Source of the DNA: Fructilactobacillus myrtifloralis
GTDB taxonomy: Bacteria; Bacillota; Bacilli; Lactobacillales; Lactobacillaceae
Direction: 5' to 3'
Length of the DNA stretch: 64,000 nucleotides
NCBI RefSeq assembly: GCF_024029335.1
Contig: NZ_CP097116.1
Span: 930,001-994,000, forward strand
In this document: positions 17,213 through 30,079 of the stretch, in pieces
How positions within the stretch are numbered: position 1 is the stretch's first letter
Layout: each line of letters starts with the position of its first letter
Notes under the pieces: generated by a model
The model's input: only the letters and a program-made list of their open reading frames with translations
What the model was told of the DNA's origin: nothing
The model's database searches: none
Made by a program: the position numbers and the translations under genes

Positions 17213-17923
17213 CTACTTGGAGGCAATCACGACTTCCCGGTTCGGTTCATTCCCGACCGAATACGTAATTAACCCATCAAAATCCTCTAACGCCATGTGA
17301 ATCTGTTTGCGTTCAAACGCTGGCATAGCGTCTAAATGGACTGGTTGCCCCGTCGATTGCACGTTCCGGGCCGTTTTGCGGGCCAGGTCCGTTAAAATCT
17401 GTTCCCGGCGTTCCCGGTAGTTAGCCGTATCCAAACTAACCTCGACGTAGTTAACCCCGTGGTTCGTTAAATAAAATTCACAAAGTTGCTGGAGCGCGTT
17501 AATGGTCCGACCGTGCTTTCCAATTAACAGCCCCTCTTTATCAGTTTCGCAATTAATGTAAACGTGTTTACTGTTGGGCATTTCAACCTCTAAGGTTGCG
17601 TTAATGTCCATTTCATGTAGGACGTTTTGCAAGTACTGGCCCAGTTCCTTCACAACGGCGAAGTTGCGCTCAAACCGGTCTGGTCTTGGTTGGTGAGCGG
17701 GTTGCTTCGTGGGATCCGAATCCCGCTTGGCGGGTTGGGGCTTCGCTGCTTGGTCGCCGGGACGGGGAGTAACTAAGACCCGCGCTGGTTGTTTAAACAA
17801 GCCGAAAAAGCCCGCCGTTGGTTGTTGTAAAATTTCGATATTTGCTTCGTTTTTAGTAAGGTTTAATGCCATTAACCCTGCGTTAATGGCTGCTTCTAGA
17901 GTTGTGCCTTCGTATTTTGGCAT
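17213..17923 (-). CDS. jag: RNA-binding protein Jag/KhpB
   Basis: Cytosolic RNA-binding protein linked in Gram-positive cocci and lactobacilli to cell elongation, acting with KhpA. It has 236 residues in three parts: N-terminal Jag-N domain (GTTLEAAINAGLMALNL, GFFGLFKQPARVLV), a charged linker rich in P/K/D (about 52-80), a KH domain (YINCETDKEGLLIGKHGRTI near 135) and an R3H domain (YRERREQIL and ERKQIHMAL). ATG at 17923 follows TAGGAGATAACGAAC. Usual neighbour of yidC, here behind the yidC terminator, with a probable extended -10 (TGCTATGCT) upstream. Confidence 0.93.
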   Translation of the reverse strand: MPKYEGTTLEAAINAGLMALNLTKNEANIEILQQPTAGFFGLFKQPARVLVTPRPGDQAAKPQPAKRDSDPTKQPAHQPRPDRFERNFAVVKELGQYLQNVLHEMDINATLEVEMPNSKHVYINCETDKEGLLIGKHGRTINALQQLCEFYLTNHGVNYVEVSLDTANYRERREQILTDLARKTARNVQSTGQPVHLDAMPAFERKQIHMALEDFDGLITYSVGNEPNREVVIASK

Positions 17924-18040
17924 GTTCGTTATCTCCTAGTTAATAATTGACCCCTGCTAGCATAGCACAAACTCCCACGCGGAGTAATCACTTTCGGAAA
18001 TTTAATCGACTAAATTTTACACAACTAACTATTTTAGCTA

Positions 18041-18077
18041 AAAAAAGGGAACGGAGCCGTAGCTTCGTTCCCTTTTT
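18041..18077 (-). terminator. yidC terminator
   Basis: AAAAAGGGAACG-type stem pairing with CGTTCCCTTTTT, extended by GAGC/GCTT, followed by T residues on the minus strand between yidC and jag. Confidence 0.85.
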
Positions 18078-18084
18078 ACTTGGT

Positions 18085-18921
18085 TTATCGTTTCCGGTGA
18101 CTCTTTTTGGCGCGTTTCATTGCTTTTTGAATTTCCCGTTCATGTTGCCGCTGTGCCTGCTGCTTTTCGGTGCGTTCTCGTTGCAACTTCCATGGATTTT
18201 GCAAAATCAAGGTTTGCACCACTTGGAAGGCATTCGTAACCACCCAGTACAGTGACAAGGCCGATGGTACGTTCAAGGCGGTAAAGAAGATTACCAGCGG
18301 CATTACCACCGTCATAATCATCGTGGTTCCGTTTGTCTCTGGTTGCGACTTCATCGCTAACCACGAACTCAGGAAGGTGAAGACCGCTGCTAGAATCGGC
18401 AAAATAAAGTACGGATCCCGACTCCCTAATTGGAGCCAGAGGAAGTGCCCCGTTTTCAACGCCGGCGTCCGCCAAATGGCTTGGTAGAGCGCAAAGATGA
18501 TCGGCAACTGCACAATCAACGGAAGCATGCTGGCAAAGGGGTGAACCCCGTTTTCCTTATAAAGCTCCTTTTGCGCTGCTTGCAACTTCATCATGGTCTC
18601 AGTATCACGAGAGGAATACTTCTTTTGCAAAGCTTTGAGTTGGGGTTGCAACTCGTTCATTTCCTTCATGTTTTTGGTTTGGTAGACCATGAGCGGCAGG
18701 ATTAAAATTCGGATTACAATGGTAAACAGAATAATCCCAATTCCGTAGTTATTATCAAAGGCTTTGGATAGCCAAATAATCGCTCTGGAGAAATTATAAA
18801 CAATCAAGCCATCCCAAATCCCCGTGCTATGACTGTTTACGGGTGCGTTGCTACAAGCCGTCAACATTAATCCTAAGCTCGCCACTAGCAGGGTAGTGGC
18901 AATTTTTTTCCACTTTTTCAC
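18085..18921 (-). CDS. yidC: Membrane protein insertase YidC (lipoprotein type)
   Basis: Inserts membrane proteins alone or with SecYEG. It has 278 residues. The N-terminus is a lipoprotein signal with lipobox LTAC at about residue 23; five hydrophobic segments follow, with the conserved [19 protein letters not shown] region and the positively charged groove arginine, and a basic C-terminal tail rich in K/R. The start is GTG at 18921, overlapping the rnpA stop by 4 bp (GTGA), with GAGGAAG upstream. Gram-positive bacteria often have a second YidC elsewhere. Confidence 0.95.
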   Translation of the reverse strand: MKKWKKIATTLLVASLGLMLTACSNAPVNSHSTGIWDGLIVYNFSRAIIWLSKAFDNNYGIGIILFTIVIRILILPLMVYQTKNMKEMNELQPQLKALQKKYSSRDTETMMKLQAAQKELYKENGVHPFASMLPLIVQLPIIFALYQAIWRTPALKTGHFLWLQLGSRDPYFILPILAAVFTFLSSWLAMKSQPETNGTTMIMTVVMPLVIFFTALNVPSALSLYWVVTNAFQVVQTLILQNPWKLQRERTEKQQAQRQHEREIQKAMKRAKKSHRKR

Positions 18922-19280
18922 TTTTCTTCCTCACAATCATCCGGATTCAATAGTTTCGCTAACTTCAAAACGTGAGTCAAACTTGCTTTGACATCCGCCA
19001 TCGATAACCCATCCGCCCGCGGGCGCGCAATCACCAGAAAATCAACGTCCGAACGTAACTGGGGCTTTAACTCCGTGAGCGTTTGGCGAACCCGGCGCTT
19101 AACCCAGTTGCGGTGAACGGCGTTTCCGATCTTTTTCCCAACTGAGATCCCCACCCGAAAATGGGGCTGTCCCGGTTTCTCTAATTGATAAATGACAAAC
19201 TGGCGGTTAGCAACCGACCGGTGCGCATCAAAAACTTGTTGAAACTCGGCTTCCTTTTTTACTCGATATGATTTTCTCAT
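18918..19280 (-). CDS. rnpA: Ribonuclease P protein component
   Basis: Protein subunit of RNase P that helps the RNA trim the 5' ends of pre-tRNAs. It has 120 residues with the signature region [20 protein letters not shown] near residue 55. The start chosen is ATG at 19280; a TTG six codons upstream would have no site in front of it, while GGAG lies 12 nt before the ATG. Downstream of rpmH, separated by a hairpin. Confidence 0.95.
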   Translation of the reverse strand: MRKSYRVKKEAEFQQVFDAHRSVANRQFVIYQLEKPGQPHFRVGISVGKKIGNAVHRNWVKRRVRQTLTELKPQLRSDVDFLVIARPRADGLSMADVKASLTHVLKLAKLLNPDDCEEEK

Positions 19281-19316
19281 CCGTGCACTCGTCTCCAATA
19301 ATCATATTTTACATAA

Positions 19317-19346
19317 TAAAAAAGGCCACCGACTGGTCAGTGGTCT
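19317..19346 (-). terminator. Hairpin terminator between rpmH and rnpA
   Basis: On the minus strand GACCAC and GTGGCC flank an inner GAC/GTC pair, followed by six T residues. It may lower rnpA expression relative to rpmH. Confidence 0.7.
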
Positions 19347-19479
19347 ATGCAGATAATACTTTTCTACCTTTTTGACGGCGACGTGCTAAAACTTTACGGC
19401 CGTTTTTAGTATTCATACGTGCCCGGAAACCATGAACCCGGTTACGGTGACGTTTCTTAGGTTGGTAAGTTCTTTTCAT
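19345..19479 (-). CDS. rpmH: 50S ribosomal protein L34
   Basis: Short basic ribosomal protein of 44 residues. It begins [18 protein letters not shown] and continues with [21 protein letters not shown], the canonical L34 sequence. AAGGAGGGTTCGTA precedes the ATG at 19479. First gene of the leftward cluster from the origin. Confidence 0.97.
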   Translation of the reverse strand: MKRTYQPKKRHRNRVHGFRARMNTKNGRKVLARRRQKGRKVLSA

Positions 19480-19529
19480 TACGAACCCTCCTTACTGTTT
19501 AATTAACATTCGCATTTTAAGTAATACTA

Positions 19530-19557
19530 ATCGTATTTCTTTCCAATGATAACACAA
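19530..19557 (-). promoter_or_regulatory. Probable rpmH promoter
   Basis: Minus-strand TTGTGT (19552-19557) and TACGAT (19530-19535) with a 16-bp spacer, about 50 bp upstream of the rpmH start. Confidence 0.4.
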
Positions 19558-19559
19558 AA

Positions 19560-19950
19560 CCCGTGACGCGCAAATAGCAATTTTTGCAACCGCACCTAAC
19601 GTTCTGTGGATTTTTAAAAAAGTTTCATACGTTCCCCCTGTGAATTGTTGTGGATAACCTCACAGGAGATGCACAAGCTTTTCCTCAAGAAATCCACAAA
19701 TAAACCACCTGTTCAAAATTTTATCCACAAGCTGTTGATAATTTAAAATAAGAGCTTAAATCCTTGTTGTAACAGCAAAAAGTTATTAACAGCCAGTTGT
19801 GATTTTACAGCACATTTTAGTTATCCACCAAGTTATCAACACACCTGTGGAAAAGTTATAAACTAACTGTGAAACATTTATACACAGGTTTAATAACCCT
19901 GTGGAAAACTATGAAACTGCGTGCTAAAATACGGCTATGTTTTAATCAGA
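19560..19950. other. oriC, dnaA-upstream part: DnaA boxes
   Basis: Noncoding region between rpmH and dnaA. Perfect DnaA boxes: TGTGGATAA at 19649-19657 and TTATCCACA at 19721-19729. Near matches: TTATCCACC 19821-19829, TTATCAACA 19833-19841, TGTGGAAAA 19846-19854, TTATACACA 19878-19886, TGTGGAAAA 19900-19908. AT-rich sequence with little G or C (about 19725-19760) lies between. A TAAAAT -10 with an upstream TGC lies at 19924-19929 and overlaps the box array, suggesting DnaA autoregulation. Confidence 0.9.
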
Positions 19951-19965
19951 GGAGGTTCGCATTCC

Positions 19966-21309
19966 ATGAATCACACCGAACTATGGAATCAAATTAAAGC
20001 CAAATTTAAGGAAAATCCTAAATTTGACGAAAATACGTATGCTACTTGGATCAACTCCGTTACCCCAATTTCATACGATGGTCACGTCTTAACCCTCGAA
20101 CTTCCAACTGCGCTGCACCGCGACTACTGGGAACGCCAGTTAAAATCAACGTTCATTGAATACGCCTATGCGGTTACCCAAACGGATGTCCGGCCCAATT
20201 TAGTTTTAAAGGGAGAAACCGGCCCAAACACCGACAATCTTGCGCAGTTTCAGCAAAATCACGCCAAGCCAACTACCCCGCACATTGATCCCCACCTGAA
20301 TCATCATTACACTTTCGATACCTTCGTGATTGGGCAGGGAAATCAAATGGCGCACGCCGCGGCCCTCGCGGTTTCTGAAGATCCCGGCAAGGTTTACAAT
20401 CCGTTGTTCTTCTATGGTGGCGTTGGACTAGGAAAAACCCACTTAATGCAGGCGATTGGTAACAAAGTTTTAAAGACGCATCCCAATGCCAACGTTAAGT
20501 ACGTTACCACGGAAAAATTTACCAATGACTTCATTGATGCCCTGCAAAACAACAAAATGCAGGAATTTCGGCGGGTATATCGCAACGTCGATTTACTATT
20601 AGTCGATGACATCCAGTTCCTTGCTAATAAAGAGGGAACCCAGGATGAGTTCTTTAATACTTTTAACGCCCTTTACGAAGAAAACAAACAAATCGTGATG
20701 ACGGCCGACCGGCTCCCGAACGAAATTAACTCGCTCACGGATCGCTTAGTTTCCCGATTTAAATGGGGATTATCGGTTGACATTACGGCGCCCGATTTGG
20801 AAACCCGGGCCGCCATTCTAAGGGCTAAGGCTCAGTCTGAGGGACTCCAAGTCGACGATAACATCATGAGTTACATCGCCAGTCAAATTGATTCAAACGT
20901 CCGGGAACTAGAAGGCGCGCTCTCCCGCATTAAAGCCTTTGCCGATTTAAAGCAGGAACCAGTGACCATGGACCTCGTTTCCGAAGCGCTGAAACCCCTA
21001 AAACTCAACAAGGAAAAGAGTGCTCTCACCCCCGAAACGATCATGAAAGTGACCGCGTCCTATTACCACGTCACGGTTAAGGATCTGAAGGGGAAAAAGC
21101 GGGTGAAAGCCATCGTCATTCCGCGGCAGGTCGCCATGTATCTCTGTCGGGAACTCACCGATAATTCCCTCCCCAAAATCGGAGAAGCTTTCGGGGGCAA
21201 GGATCACACCACGGTAATTCATGCGCACGAAAAGATTACTAAAATGGCTGCCTCCGATGCCGAACTCCAAAAACAAATTGCCGATTTAAAAACGGAAATC
21301 CGGCACTAA
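19966..21309 (+). CDS. dnaA: Chromosomal replication initiator DnaA
   Basis: AAA+ ATPase that binds DnaA boxes and opens the origin. It has 447 residues: N-terminal domain I (ELWNQIKAKF), a linker, Walker A GGVGLGKTH near residue 151, Walker B LLVDDIQFL near 212, and the C-terminal DNA-binding helix-turn-helix signature FGGKDHTTVIHAHEKI. ATG at 19966 follows AGAGGAGG; an in-frame extension of 15 codons overlaps the promoter. Flanked on both sides by DnaA boxes. Confidence 0.98.
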   Translation: MNHTELWNQIKAKFKENPKFDENTYATWINSVTPISYDGHVLTLELPTALHRDYWERQLKSTFIEYAYAVTQTDVRPNLVLKGETGPNTDNLAQFQQNHAKPTTPHIDPHLNHHYTFDTFVIGQGNQMAHAAALAVSEDPGKVYNPLFFYGGVGLGKTHLMQAIGNKVLKTHPNANVKYVTTEKFTNDFIDALQNNKMQEFRRVYRNVDLLLVDDIQFLANKEGTQDEFFNTFNALYEENKQIVMTADRLPNEINSLTDRLVSRFKWGLSVDITAPDLETRAAILRAKAQSEGLQVDDNIMSYIASQIDSNVRELEGALSRIKAFADLKQEPVTMDLVSEALKPLKLNKEKSALTPETIMKVTASYYHVTVKDLKGKKRVKAIVIPRQVAMYLCRELTDNSLPKIGEAFGGKDHTTVIHAHEKITKMAASDAELQKQIADLKTEIRH

Positions 21310-21342
21310 CGAGCGGGGGCGTAAGTACCTTTGGAAAAATGG

Positions 21343-21348
21343 TATAAT
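21343..21348 (+). promoter_or_regulatory. -10 element upstream of dnaN
   Basis: Perfect TATAAT between dnaA and dnaN, immediately before the first DnaA box of the intergenic cluster. The -35 is weak, so DnaA could influence this promoter. Confidence 0.4.
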
Positions 21349-21354
21349 GCTAGT

Positions 21355-21448
21355 TGTGGATAAATATTAAAAAACGAGGCCACTTACCAACAAACTTATC
21401 CACAGTGGATAACTGATTAACCAACTTACTATTTAGGAGTTATCCACA
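21355..21448. other. oriC, dnaA-dnaN part: DnaA box cluster
   Basis: Three perfect DnaA boxes, TGTGGATAA at 21355-21363, TTATCCACA at 21396-21404 and TTATCCACA at 21440-21448, plus AGTGGATAA at 21404-21412 that shares one base with the second box in inverted orientation. With the upstream array this makes a bipartite origin. The AT-rich stretch after 21475 (TTTTAATTAATTAAATTAA) is a candidate unwinding element. Confidence 0.88.
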
Positions 21449-21530
21449 GAAATCACAGGCCCTACTACTACTACGATTTTTGTTTTAATTAATTAAATTA
21501 ACCCACCGGCCCTTAAGGAGGAACTGAAGT

Positions 21531-22670
21531 ATGCAATTTTCCATTAATCGACTTTCGTTTATTAAAGCCTTAGGAATTGTTCAACGAGCCATTTCAACCA
21601 AAACAACGATTCCCATCCTTACCAACTTGATGATTGATGTTTCCAACAGCAACATTCAATTAACGGGTAGTAATGCTGACATTTCCATTCAAACCACGAT
21701 TAGTGGGGATAATCCAGATCATGAATTAACCATTAGTTCCACTGGGAAAATCACCCTGCCCGCTCGGTTCTTTAGTGAAATCGTGAAAAAGCTCCCAGAT
21801 CGGGAACTCTCAGTGGAAGTCGGTGATAACTTCCAAACCACCATTAAGTCCGGAAATTCTGAGTTTACAATTAATGGACTGGATGCCAATGGATACCCAC
21901 ACTTACCTGAAGTTGATAGCGAACATCCCATTCACCTTCCCGCTGAAATTTTTCGGGAAGTCATCGGCCAAACTGTAATCGCAGTTTCTAAGCAAGAAAG
22001 CCGCCCGATTTTGACTGGAGTGCACTTTACGTTAGATCACAATCAGTTACTGGCCGTTTCCACCGATAGTCACCGGCTGAGCCAACGGAACGTGGAGTTA
22101 CCCAAGGAAGCCGAAGGTGACTATAACGTGGTTATCCCTGGCGAAAGTCTGAAAGAATTAGCTCGGATGTTAGACGGGGAAACGAATGCCATTGACATGC
22201 ATTTGTCAGAAAATCAGGTGCTCTTTACCTTTGGGTCGACCCGGTTTTACTCCCGACTCCTTGAGGGAAATTATCCAGATACCTCGCGGCTGGTCCCAAC
22301 TTCCTCAGAAACCCAGGTCAAGTTTGCAGCCACTGACCTACTCGCTGCCGTAGAACGGGCATCCTTGCTGTCCCATGAATCCCGCAACAACGTCATTAAA
22401 TTTACAATTAAGCCTGCTGATCAAGTTGTAACGATCACGGGGAACTCTCCAGACGTAGGGAAGGTGGAAGAAGAGTTAACGCCCGCTGCCATTAGTGGGG
22501 CGGACTTGGAAATTTCGTTTAATCCGGATTACATGAAAGAAGCCCTCCGCGTCTTTGGTCCGATTGACGTTGAAATCGCCTTTACTTCGGCCTTACGACC
22601 GTTTACGATTACCCCGGCCGATAACCAAACGAACTTTATTCAACTGATCACTCCCGTACGAACCTTTTAA
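21531..22670 (+). CDS. dnaN: DNA polymerase III beta subunit (sliding clamp)
   Basis: Ring-shaped processivity clamp for the replicative polymerase. It has 379 residues in three repeated clamp folds. Typical segments: the N-terminal MQFSINRLSFIKALGIVQRA, the SRPILTGVHF and DSHRLSQR region near residue 155-180, and the C-terminal LRPFTI...FIQLITPVRTF. AAGGAGGAACTGAAGT precedes the ATG. Confidence 0.98.
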   Translation: MQFSINRLSFIKALGIVQRAISTKTTIPILTNLMIDVSNSNIQLTGSNADISIQTTISGDNPDHELTISSTGKITLPARFFSEIVKKLPDRELSVEVGDNFQTTIKSGNSEFTINGLDANGYPHLPEVDSEHPIHLPAEIFREVIGQTVIAVSKQESRPILTGVHFTLDHNQLLAVSTDSHRLSQRNVELPKEAEGDYNVVIPGESLKELARMLDGETNAIDMHLSENQVLFTFGSTRFYSRLLEGNYPDTSRLVPTSSETQVKFAATDLLAAVERASLLSHESRNNVIKFTIKPADQVVTITGNSPDVGKVEEELTPAAISGADLEISFNPDYMKEALRVFGPIDVEIAFTSALRPFTITPADNQTNFIQLITPVRTF

Positions 22671-22684
22671 CCTAAAATCGCACT

Positions 22685-22716
22685 AAAAGCCCATAATTTA
22701 GTTTATGGGCTTTTTT
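22685..22716 (+). terminator. dnaN terminator
   Basis: AAAAGCCCATAA pairs with TTTATGGGCTTTT and ends in a T run, directly after dnaN. Confidence 0.88.
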
Positions 22717-22807
22717 GGTGCTTTAACGGTTTAAATGTCTAAATGGCCTGAACGGGCTGAAACGGCTTATAAATGCGAGCTGGGTGTACTTTTTGAATTT
22801 TAAAGGT

Positions 22808-22813
22808 TATAAT
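22808..22813 (+). promoter_or_regulatory. -10 element for the rlbA-recF-gyrB genes
   Basis: Perfect TATAAT 27 bp before the rlbA start; the -35 region is weak (GTACTT-like at 16 bp). Confidence 0.45.
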
Positions 22814-22839
22814 TAGAAGTAACGAAAGCAGGTGGCAAG

Positions 22840-23058
22840 ATGAAAAAAGAGGTTTTAATTACAACGCCGTACGTGACGTTAGGCCAATTGCTTAAAATGG
22901 AAAATGTGATCGCTTCAGGCGGACAAGCAAAGTTGTTTTTACGCGAAAAAACCGTTTATCTAAATGATGAACCAGAAAACCGACGCGGAAAGAAGCTGTA
23001 CGACGGTGATGTCGTCCGGGTTCCCGAGGTGGGTTTGTTTTTTATTAAGGCAAAGTAG
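22840..23058 (+). CDS. rlbA: S4-domain RNA-binding protein of the dnaN-recF gap
   Basis: Small protein of 72 residues with one S4 RNA-binding fold (LGQLLKMENVIASGGQAKLFL...VYLNDEPENRRGKKLYDGDVV). Always found between dnaN and recF in Firmicutes (YaaA/RlbA); linked to ribosome assembly by its domain. ATG at 22840 follows GCAGGTGG. recF starts 8 bp after its stop. Confidence 0.9.
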   Translation: MKKEVLITTPYVTLGQLLKMENVIASGGQAKLFLREKTVYLNDEPENRRGKKLYDGDVVRVPEVGLFFIKAK

Positions 23059-23066
23059 GCCATTAC

Positions 23067-26139
<3,073 letters not shown>

Positions 26140-26142
26140 CTT

Positions 26143-26158
26143 TGTTTCATGTGAAACA
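26143..26158. other. parS-like site 2
   Basis: TGTTTCATGTGAAACA in the gyrB-gyrA gap, identical to sites at 15626 and 35259; about 6 kb right of dnaA. Confidence 0.75.
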
Positions 26159-26199
26159 ACCGGAAAAAGAGTTACCTAGAGGGAACGGAGGCAAGTTAC

Positions 26200-28695
26200 T
26201 TGGCTAACGAAATGGAAACGCCAGAAACTAGAATAACCAACGTCGAATTGTCGAAAAAAATGAAGTCCTCATTTTTGGACTATGCCATGAGTGTGATTGT
26301 GGCGCGGGCGCTACCAGACGTTCGGGATGGCTTAAAGCCCGTGAACCGGCGGATTTTGTACGGGATGGATCAACTCGGAGTGACACCCGATAAGCCCTAC
26401 AAGAAGTCTGCCCGGATCGTTGGGGACGTGATGGGGAAGTATCACCCCCACGGGGATAGCTCCATTTACGAGGCAATGGTGCGGATGGCACAGGAATTTA
26501 GCTACCGCTACCTGCTGGTGGACGGACACGGAAACTTTGGCTCCGTCGACGGGGACGGCGCCGCTGCCATGCGGTATACCGAAGCCCGTTTAAGCAAGAT
26601 TTCACTAGAAATGTTGCGGGATTTGAACAAGGATACTGTTGACTTTGCCCCGAACTACGACGGCACGGAACGGGAACCAGTGGTCCTCCCGGCCCGGATT
26701 CCGAACCTGTTGCTAAATGGAGCAACCGGAATTGCGGTGGGGATGGCCACGAATATCCCGCCGCATAATTTAAGTGAGGTCATCTCGGCCATTCACTTGC
26801 TGATGAAAAAACCAGAAGCTACGGTCAACGAATTGATGGAAGTGCTACCTGGTCCTGATTTTCCAACCGGAGGCATCGTAATGGGGAAATCGGGGATTCG
26901 CCATGCCTATGAAACGGGGCACGGGAACATCGTGGTGCGGGCTAAGGTCGATATCGAAGAGGACCGCCATGGAAAACAAACCATCGTTGCAACCGAGTTA
27001 CCGTACATGGTTAACAAGGCAAAGTTAATTGAACGAATTGCGGACTTAGTTCGGGATAAACGCATTAACGGGATTACGGCAATTAATGACGAGTCCGACC
27101 GGGAAGGAATGCGGATCGTTATCGAAGTGCGCCGGGATGCCAGTGCCGAAGTGGTACTTAACAACCTCTACAAGATGACGTTGATGCAAACTTCGTACAG
27201 CTTTAATATGCTGGCAATTATTGACGGAGCGCCCAAGGTTTTGAGCCTCAGAGAGATTTTGAATAGCTACTTGGACTACCAAGTAGACGTCATTACCCGG
27301 CGGACACGCTTTAACCTGAAAAAAGCGGAAGCTCGGGCCCACATTTTAGCCGGATTGCTGGTGGCGTTAGACCACATTGACCAAGTAATTCAGATCATTC
27401 GGAGTTCCAAAACGGGTGAGATTGCCAAGCAACAGTTGATTGATAACTTTGCGTTAGACGACAAACAGGCCCAGGCCATTTTAGACATGCGGTTGGTTCG
27501 GTTAACCGGACTAGAACGCGGAAAAATCACCGATGAACACCAAAAGTTATTGGAACAAATTAACGACTACCGGGATATTTTAAATAGTCACGACCGGGTC
27601 ACAGACATCATCTATAACGAGTTGTTAGAGACGCAAAAGAAGTTTGGGGATGCCCGGCGGACGGAATTGATGGTGGGAGAAATTACCAGCATCGAGGACG
27701 AAGATCTCATCGAGGCCAAGAATGTCACCATTACGTTAACGCACAACGGGTACATCAAGCGGATTCCAACCGATGACTTTAAGGCCCAGAACCGTGGTGG
27801 CCGTGGAATTAAGGGAATGGGTGTGAACCAGGATGATTTCATTGAACACTTACTGGCCGGTTCCACGCATGACCAACTGCTGTTTTTCACCACGGCGGGG
27901 AAGGTGTACAGCCTAAAGGCCTATGAAGTCCCGGAATACGGACGCTCGGCGAAAGGAATTCCGATCGTCAACCTCTTGCAACTGGGTGAACACGAAAAGA
28001 TTCAAACCGTCTTAGACATTAGTGATACAGAAGACGTTGCTCACAAGGACCTCTTCTTTACGACGAAGCTGGGAACGGTCAAACGGACCCCGTTAGCTGA
28101 GTTTGTCAACATCAGAAACAACGGGCTCAAGGCCATTAACCTGCGGGACACGGATGAAGTAATCAAGGTTTCGTTAGTAAGTGAAACCGATGATGTCATC
28201 ATTGGAACGCACGCGGGCTACGCTGTGAGTTTTAAGGTCAATGCCGTTCGGTCAATGGGCCGCTCTGCCACTGGAGTTCGGGGTGTGAAACTCCGGGACC
28301 AGGATTACGTAATTGGTGCTGACGTGCTGGTTCCTGGTGGAGATGTGTTTGTAATCTCCGAAAAGGGGTACGGAAAACGGACTCCAATTGACCAGTATCC
28401 AATTAAAGGCCGGGGCGGTAAGGGAATTAAGACGTCCAACGTTACTGAGAAAAACGGACCAGTGGTTGGTCTGGGGGTTGTTCTCGGCGATGAAGACATC
28501 ATGTTAATTACCGACCAGGGAGTTATGATTCGGTTCGCAACGGAAAACGTTTCGGAAACGGGCCGGGCAACCATGGGGGTTCACCTGATTCGGATTGATG
28601 AAGATTCGAAGGTGGCCACGATGGCGATCGTCACGAAAACGGATGATGAACCGACTACTCCGGTAGCAAGTGCACCAGCAACTGATGATGAATAA
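26200..28695 (+). CDS. gyrA: DNA gyrase subunit A
   Basis: DNA-cutting subunit of gyrase, 831 residues. The winged-helix catalytic domain carries the active tyrosine in [11 protein letters not shown] near residue 123; the GyrA box region [12 protein letters not shown] near 530 precedes six beta-propeller blades. The start is TTG at 26200: CGGAGG lies 8 nt upstream, whereas the first in-frame ATG four codons later is 20 nt away. A strong terminator follows. Confidence 0.97.
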   Translation: MANEMETPETRITNVELSKKMKSSFLDYAMSVIVARALPDVRDGLKPVNRRILYGMDQLGVTPDKPYKKSARIVGDVMGKYHPHGDSSIYEAMVRMAQEFSYRYLLVDGHGNFGSVDGDGAAAMRYTEARLSKISLEMLRDLNKDTVDFAPNYDGTEREPVVLPARIPNLLLNGATGIAVGMATNIPPHNLSEVISAIHLLMKKPEATVNELMEVLPGPDFPTGGIVMGKSGIRHAYETGHGNIVVRAKVDIEEDRHGKQTIVATELPYMVNKAKLIERIADLVRDKRINGITAINDESDREGMRIVIEVRRDASAEVVLNNLYKMTLMQTSYSFNMLAIIDGAPKVLSLREILNSYLDYQVDVITRRTRFNLKKAEARAHILAGLLVALDHIDQVIQIIRSSKTGEIAKQQLIDNFALDDKQAQAILDMRLVRLTGLERGKITDEHQKLLEQINDYRDILNSHDRVTDIIYNELLETQKKFGDARRTELMVGEITSIEDEDLIEAKNVTITLTHNGYIKRIPTDDFKAQNRGGRGIKGMGVNQDDFIEHLLAGSTHDQLLFFTTAGKVYSLKAYEVPEYGRSAKGIPIVNLLQLGEHEKIQTVLDISDTEDVAHKDLFFTTKLGTVKRTPLAEFVNIRNNGLKAINLRDTDEVIKVSLVSETDDVIIGTHAGYAVSFKVNAVRSMGRSATGVRGVKLRDQDYVIGADVLVPGGDVFVISEKGYGKRTPIDQYPIKGRGGKGIKTSNVTEKNGPVVGLGVVLGDEDIMLITDQGVMIRFATENVSETGRATMGVHLIRIDEDSKVATMAIVTKTDDEPTTPVASAPATDDE

Positions 28696-28707
28696 ATAAA
28701 AAAAGAA

Positions 28708-28736
28708 AAAAAGATGCCATGGTGGCATCTTTTTTT
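28708..28736 (+). terminator. gyrA terminator
   Basis: AAAAAGATGCCA pairs with TGGCATCTTTTT around a 3-nt loop and ends in T residues. Confidence 0.9.
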
Positions 28737-28774
28737 ACGTAGTTAACTAAGTATCGGTAAATCGCATTCGTGGA

Positions 28775-28803
28775 TTGTCAACGGACCCAAGCAATGCTAT
28801 AAT
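28775..28803 (+). promoter_or_regulatory. rpsF operon promoter
   Basis: TTGTCA (28775-28780) and TATAAT (28798-28803) with a 17-bp spacer. Confidence 0.75.
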
Positions 28804-28837
28804 GTAAAGCTGTAGATTGACACTGAGTCAAACTGCA

Positions 28838-28880
28838 ACCCTTGCCCTTCAAATCGTTGGAGGGCCGAAAGTCCATAAGG
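28838..28880 (+). promoter_or_regulatory. Candidate S6:S18 autoregulatory leader of rpsF
   Basis: Between promoter and rpsF the RNA can form a stem from CCCTTC (28849-28854 region) and GGAGGG, followed by CCGAAAG next to the ribosome binding site. Leaders with a CCG element next to a stem bind the S6:S18 complex in many bacteria. Match judged by eye only. Confidence 0.4.
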
Positions 28881-28892
28881 AGGTGCAAATTC

Positions 28893-29186
28893 ATGGAAAA
28901 CAAATATGAAATTACTTACATCATCCGTCCTGATCTTGACGACGCTGCTAAAACTGCTTTAGTAGAACGGTTTGACAAAATCTTGACTGATAATGGTGCC
29001 AAGTTGATCGATTCAAAGGATTGGTCGAAGCGGCGGTTTGCTTACGAAATTGATGGATTCAACGAAGGAATCTACCACGTGGTAAACTTAACTGCTGAAG
29101 ACAGTCGAGCAATCGACGAATTCGACCGGTTGTCGAAGTTTAGTGACAACATTTTACGGCAAATGACTGTTAAACGTGATAAATAA
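28893..29186 (+). CDS. rpsF: 30S ribosomal protein S6
   Basis: Small-subunit protein that pairs with S18. It has 97 residues starting [17 protein letters not shown], with [20 protein letters not shown] near residue 45. ATG at 28893 follows AAGGAGGTGCAAATTC. First gene of rpsF-ssb-rpsR. Confidence 0.97.
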   Translation: MENKYEITYIIRPDLDDAAKTALVERFDKILTDNGAKLIDSKDWSKRRFAYEIDGFNEGIYHVVNLTAEDSRAIDEFDRLSKFSDNILRQMTVKRDK

Positions 29187-29216
29187 GCTGTTTAAGAACG
29201 AGAGGAGCGTTTCAGT

Positions 29217-29741
29217 ATGATTAATACCGTGGTCCTAACGGGACGATTAACACGAGATGTCGATTTACGATACACCCAAAGCGGGGCAGCCGTGGGTTCC
29301 TTTACCCTAGCCGTTGATCGTCGCTTCACCAATCAAAATGGTGACCGGGAAGCTGACTTCGTTAATTGTGTTATTTGGCGGAAATCAGCTGAAAACCTTG
29401 CCAACTTCGTTCATAAAGGGTCATTGCTTGGAGTAGAAGGCCGTTTGCAAACGCGGAACTATGAAAACAAGCAGGGCCAACGAGTTTATGTAACTGAAGT
29501 CGTTGTTGAAAACTTTACCCTGTTGGAACCACGGAATAGTGGTCAATCAGGCAACAACGCTGGCAACCAAGCTCCTCAACAAAATCCATTTGGAACTCCG
29601 CAATCGAATAACTTCGGTGGCCAAGCTGATCACAATGGTGCAAACCAGAGTAATCCTAGCAATGGGAATGATAATTCTGCCGATCCGTTTGCCGGTTCAG
29701 GGGACCAAATCGATATTTCCGATGATGATTTGCCATTCTAA
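29217..29741 (+). CDS. ssb: Single-stranded DNA-binding protein
   Basis: Coats single-stranded DNA at forks and gaps. It has 174 residues: an OB fold (1-105: [37 protein letters not shown]), a linker rich in N, Q and G, and the acidic partner-binding tip DDDLPF. Cotranscribed with rpsF and rpsR. Confidence 0.98.
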   Translation: MINTVVLTGRLTRDVDLRYTQSGAAVGSFTLAVDRRFTNQNGDREADFVNCVIWRKSAENLANFVHKGSLLGVEGRLQTRNYENKQGQRVYVTEVVVENFTLLEPRNSGQSGNNAGNQAPQQNPFGTPQSNNFGGQADHNGANQSNPSNGNDNSADPFAGSGDQIDISDDDLPF

Positions 29742-29782
29742 AGTGGGACAAATCTGATTAACGAACGAGGAGGGGATTACAC

Positions 29783-30034
29783 ATGGCTGAACAAAGACAC
29801 GCAAGAGGTAGAAGAGGTGGACGTCGGCGTCGGAAGGTTGACTTCATCGCTGCAAACCACATTGACTACATTGATTACAAAGATGTTGATTTATTAAAGC
29901 GGTTCATCTCAGAACGGGGTAAGATTTTACCACGTCGAGTAACGGGAACTAGCGCTAAGAACCAACGGAAATTAACAATTGCCATTAAACGGGCTCGGAT
30001 TATGGGCTTGTTACCATTCGTTGTTGAAGACTAA
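29783..30034 (+). CDS. rpsR: 30S ribosomal protein S18
   Basis: Primary partner of S6, 83 residues with a basic N-terminus ([14 protein letters not shown]) and [17 protein letters not shown] at the C-terminus. GAGGAGGGG precedes the ATG. Confidence 0.97.
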   Translation: MAEQRHARGRRGGRRRRKVDFIAANHIDYIDYKDVDLLKRFISERGKILPRRVTGTSAKNQRKLTIAIKRARIMGLLPFVVED

Positions 30035-30046
30035 TGGGCAGTTGCA

Positions 30047-30079
30047 AAGAGTTTCTCAGAGATGAGAAGCTCTTTTTTC
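30047..30079 (+). terminator. rpsR terminator
   Basis: AGAGTTTCTCA pairs with TGAGAAGCTCT and is followed by T residues. Confidence 0.85.
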
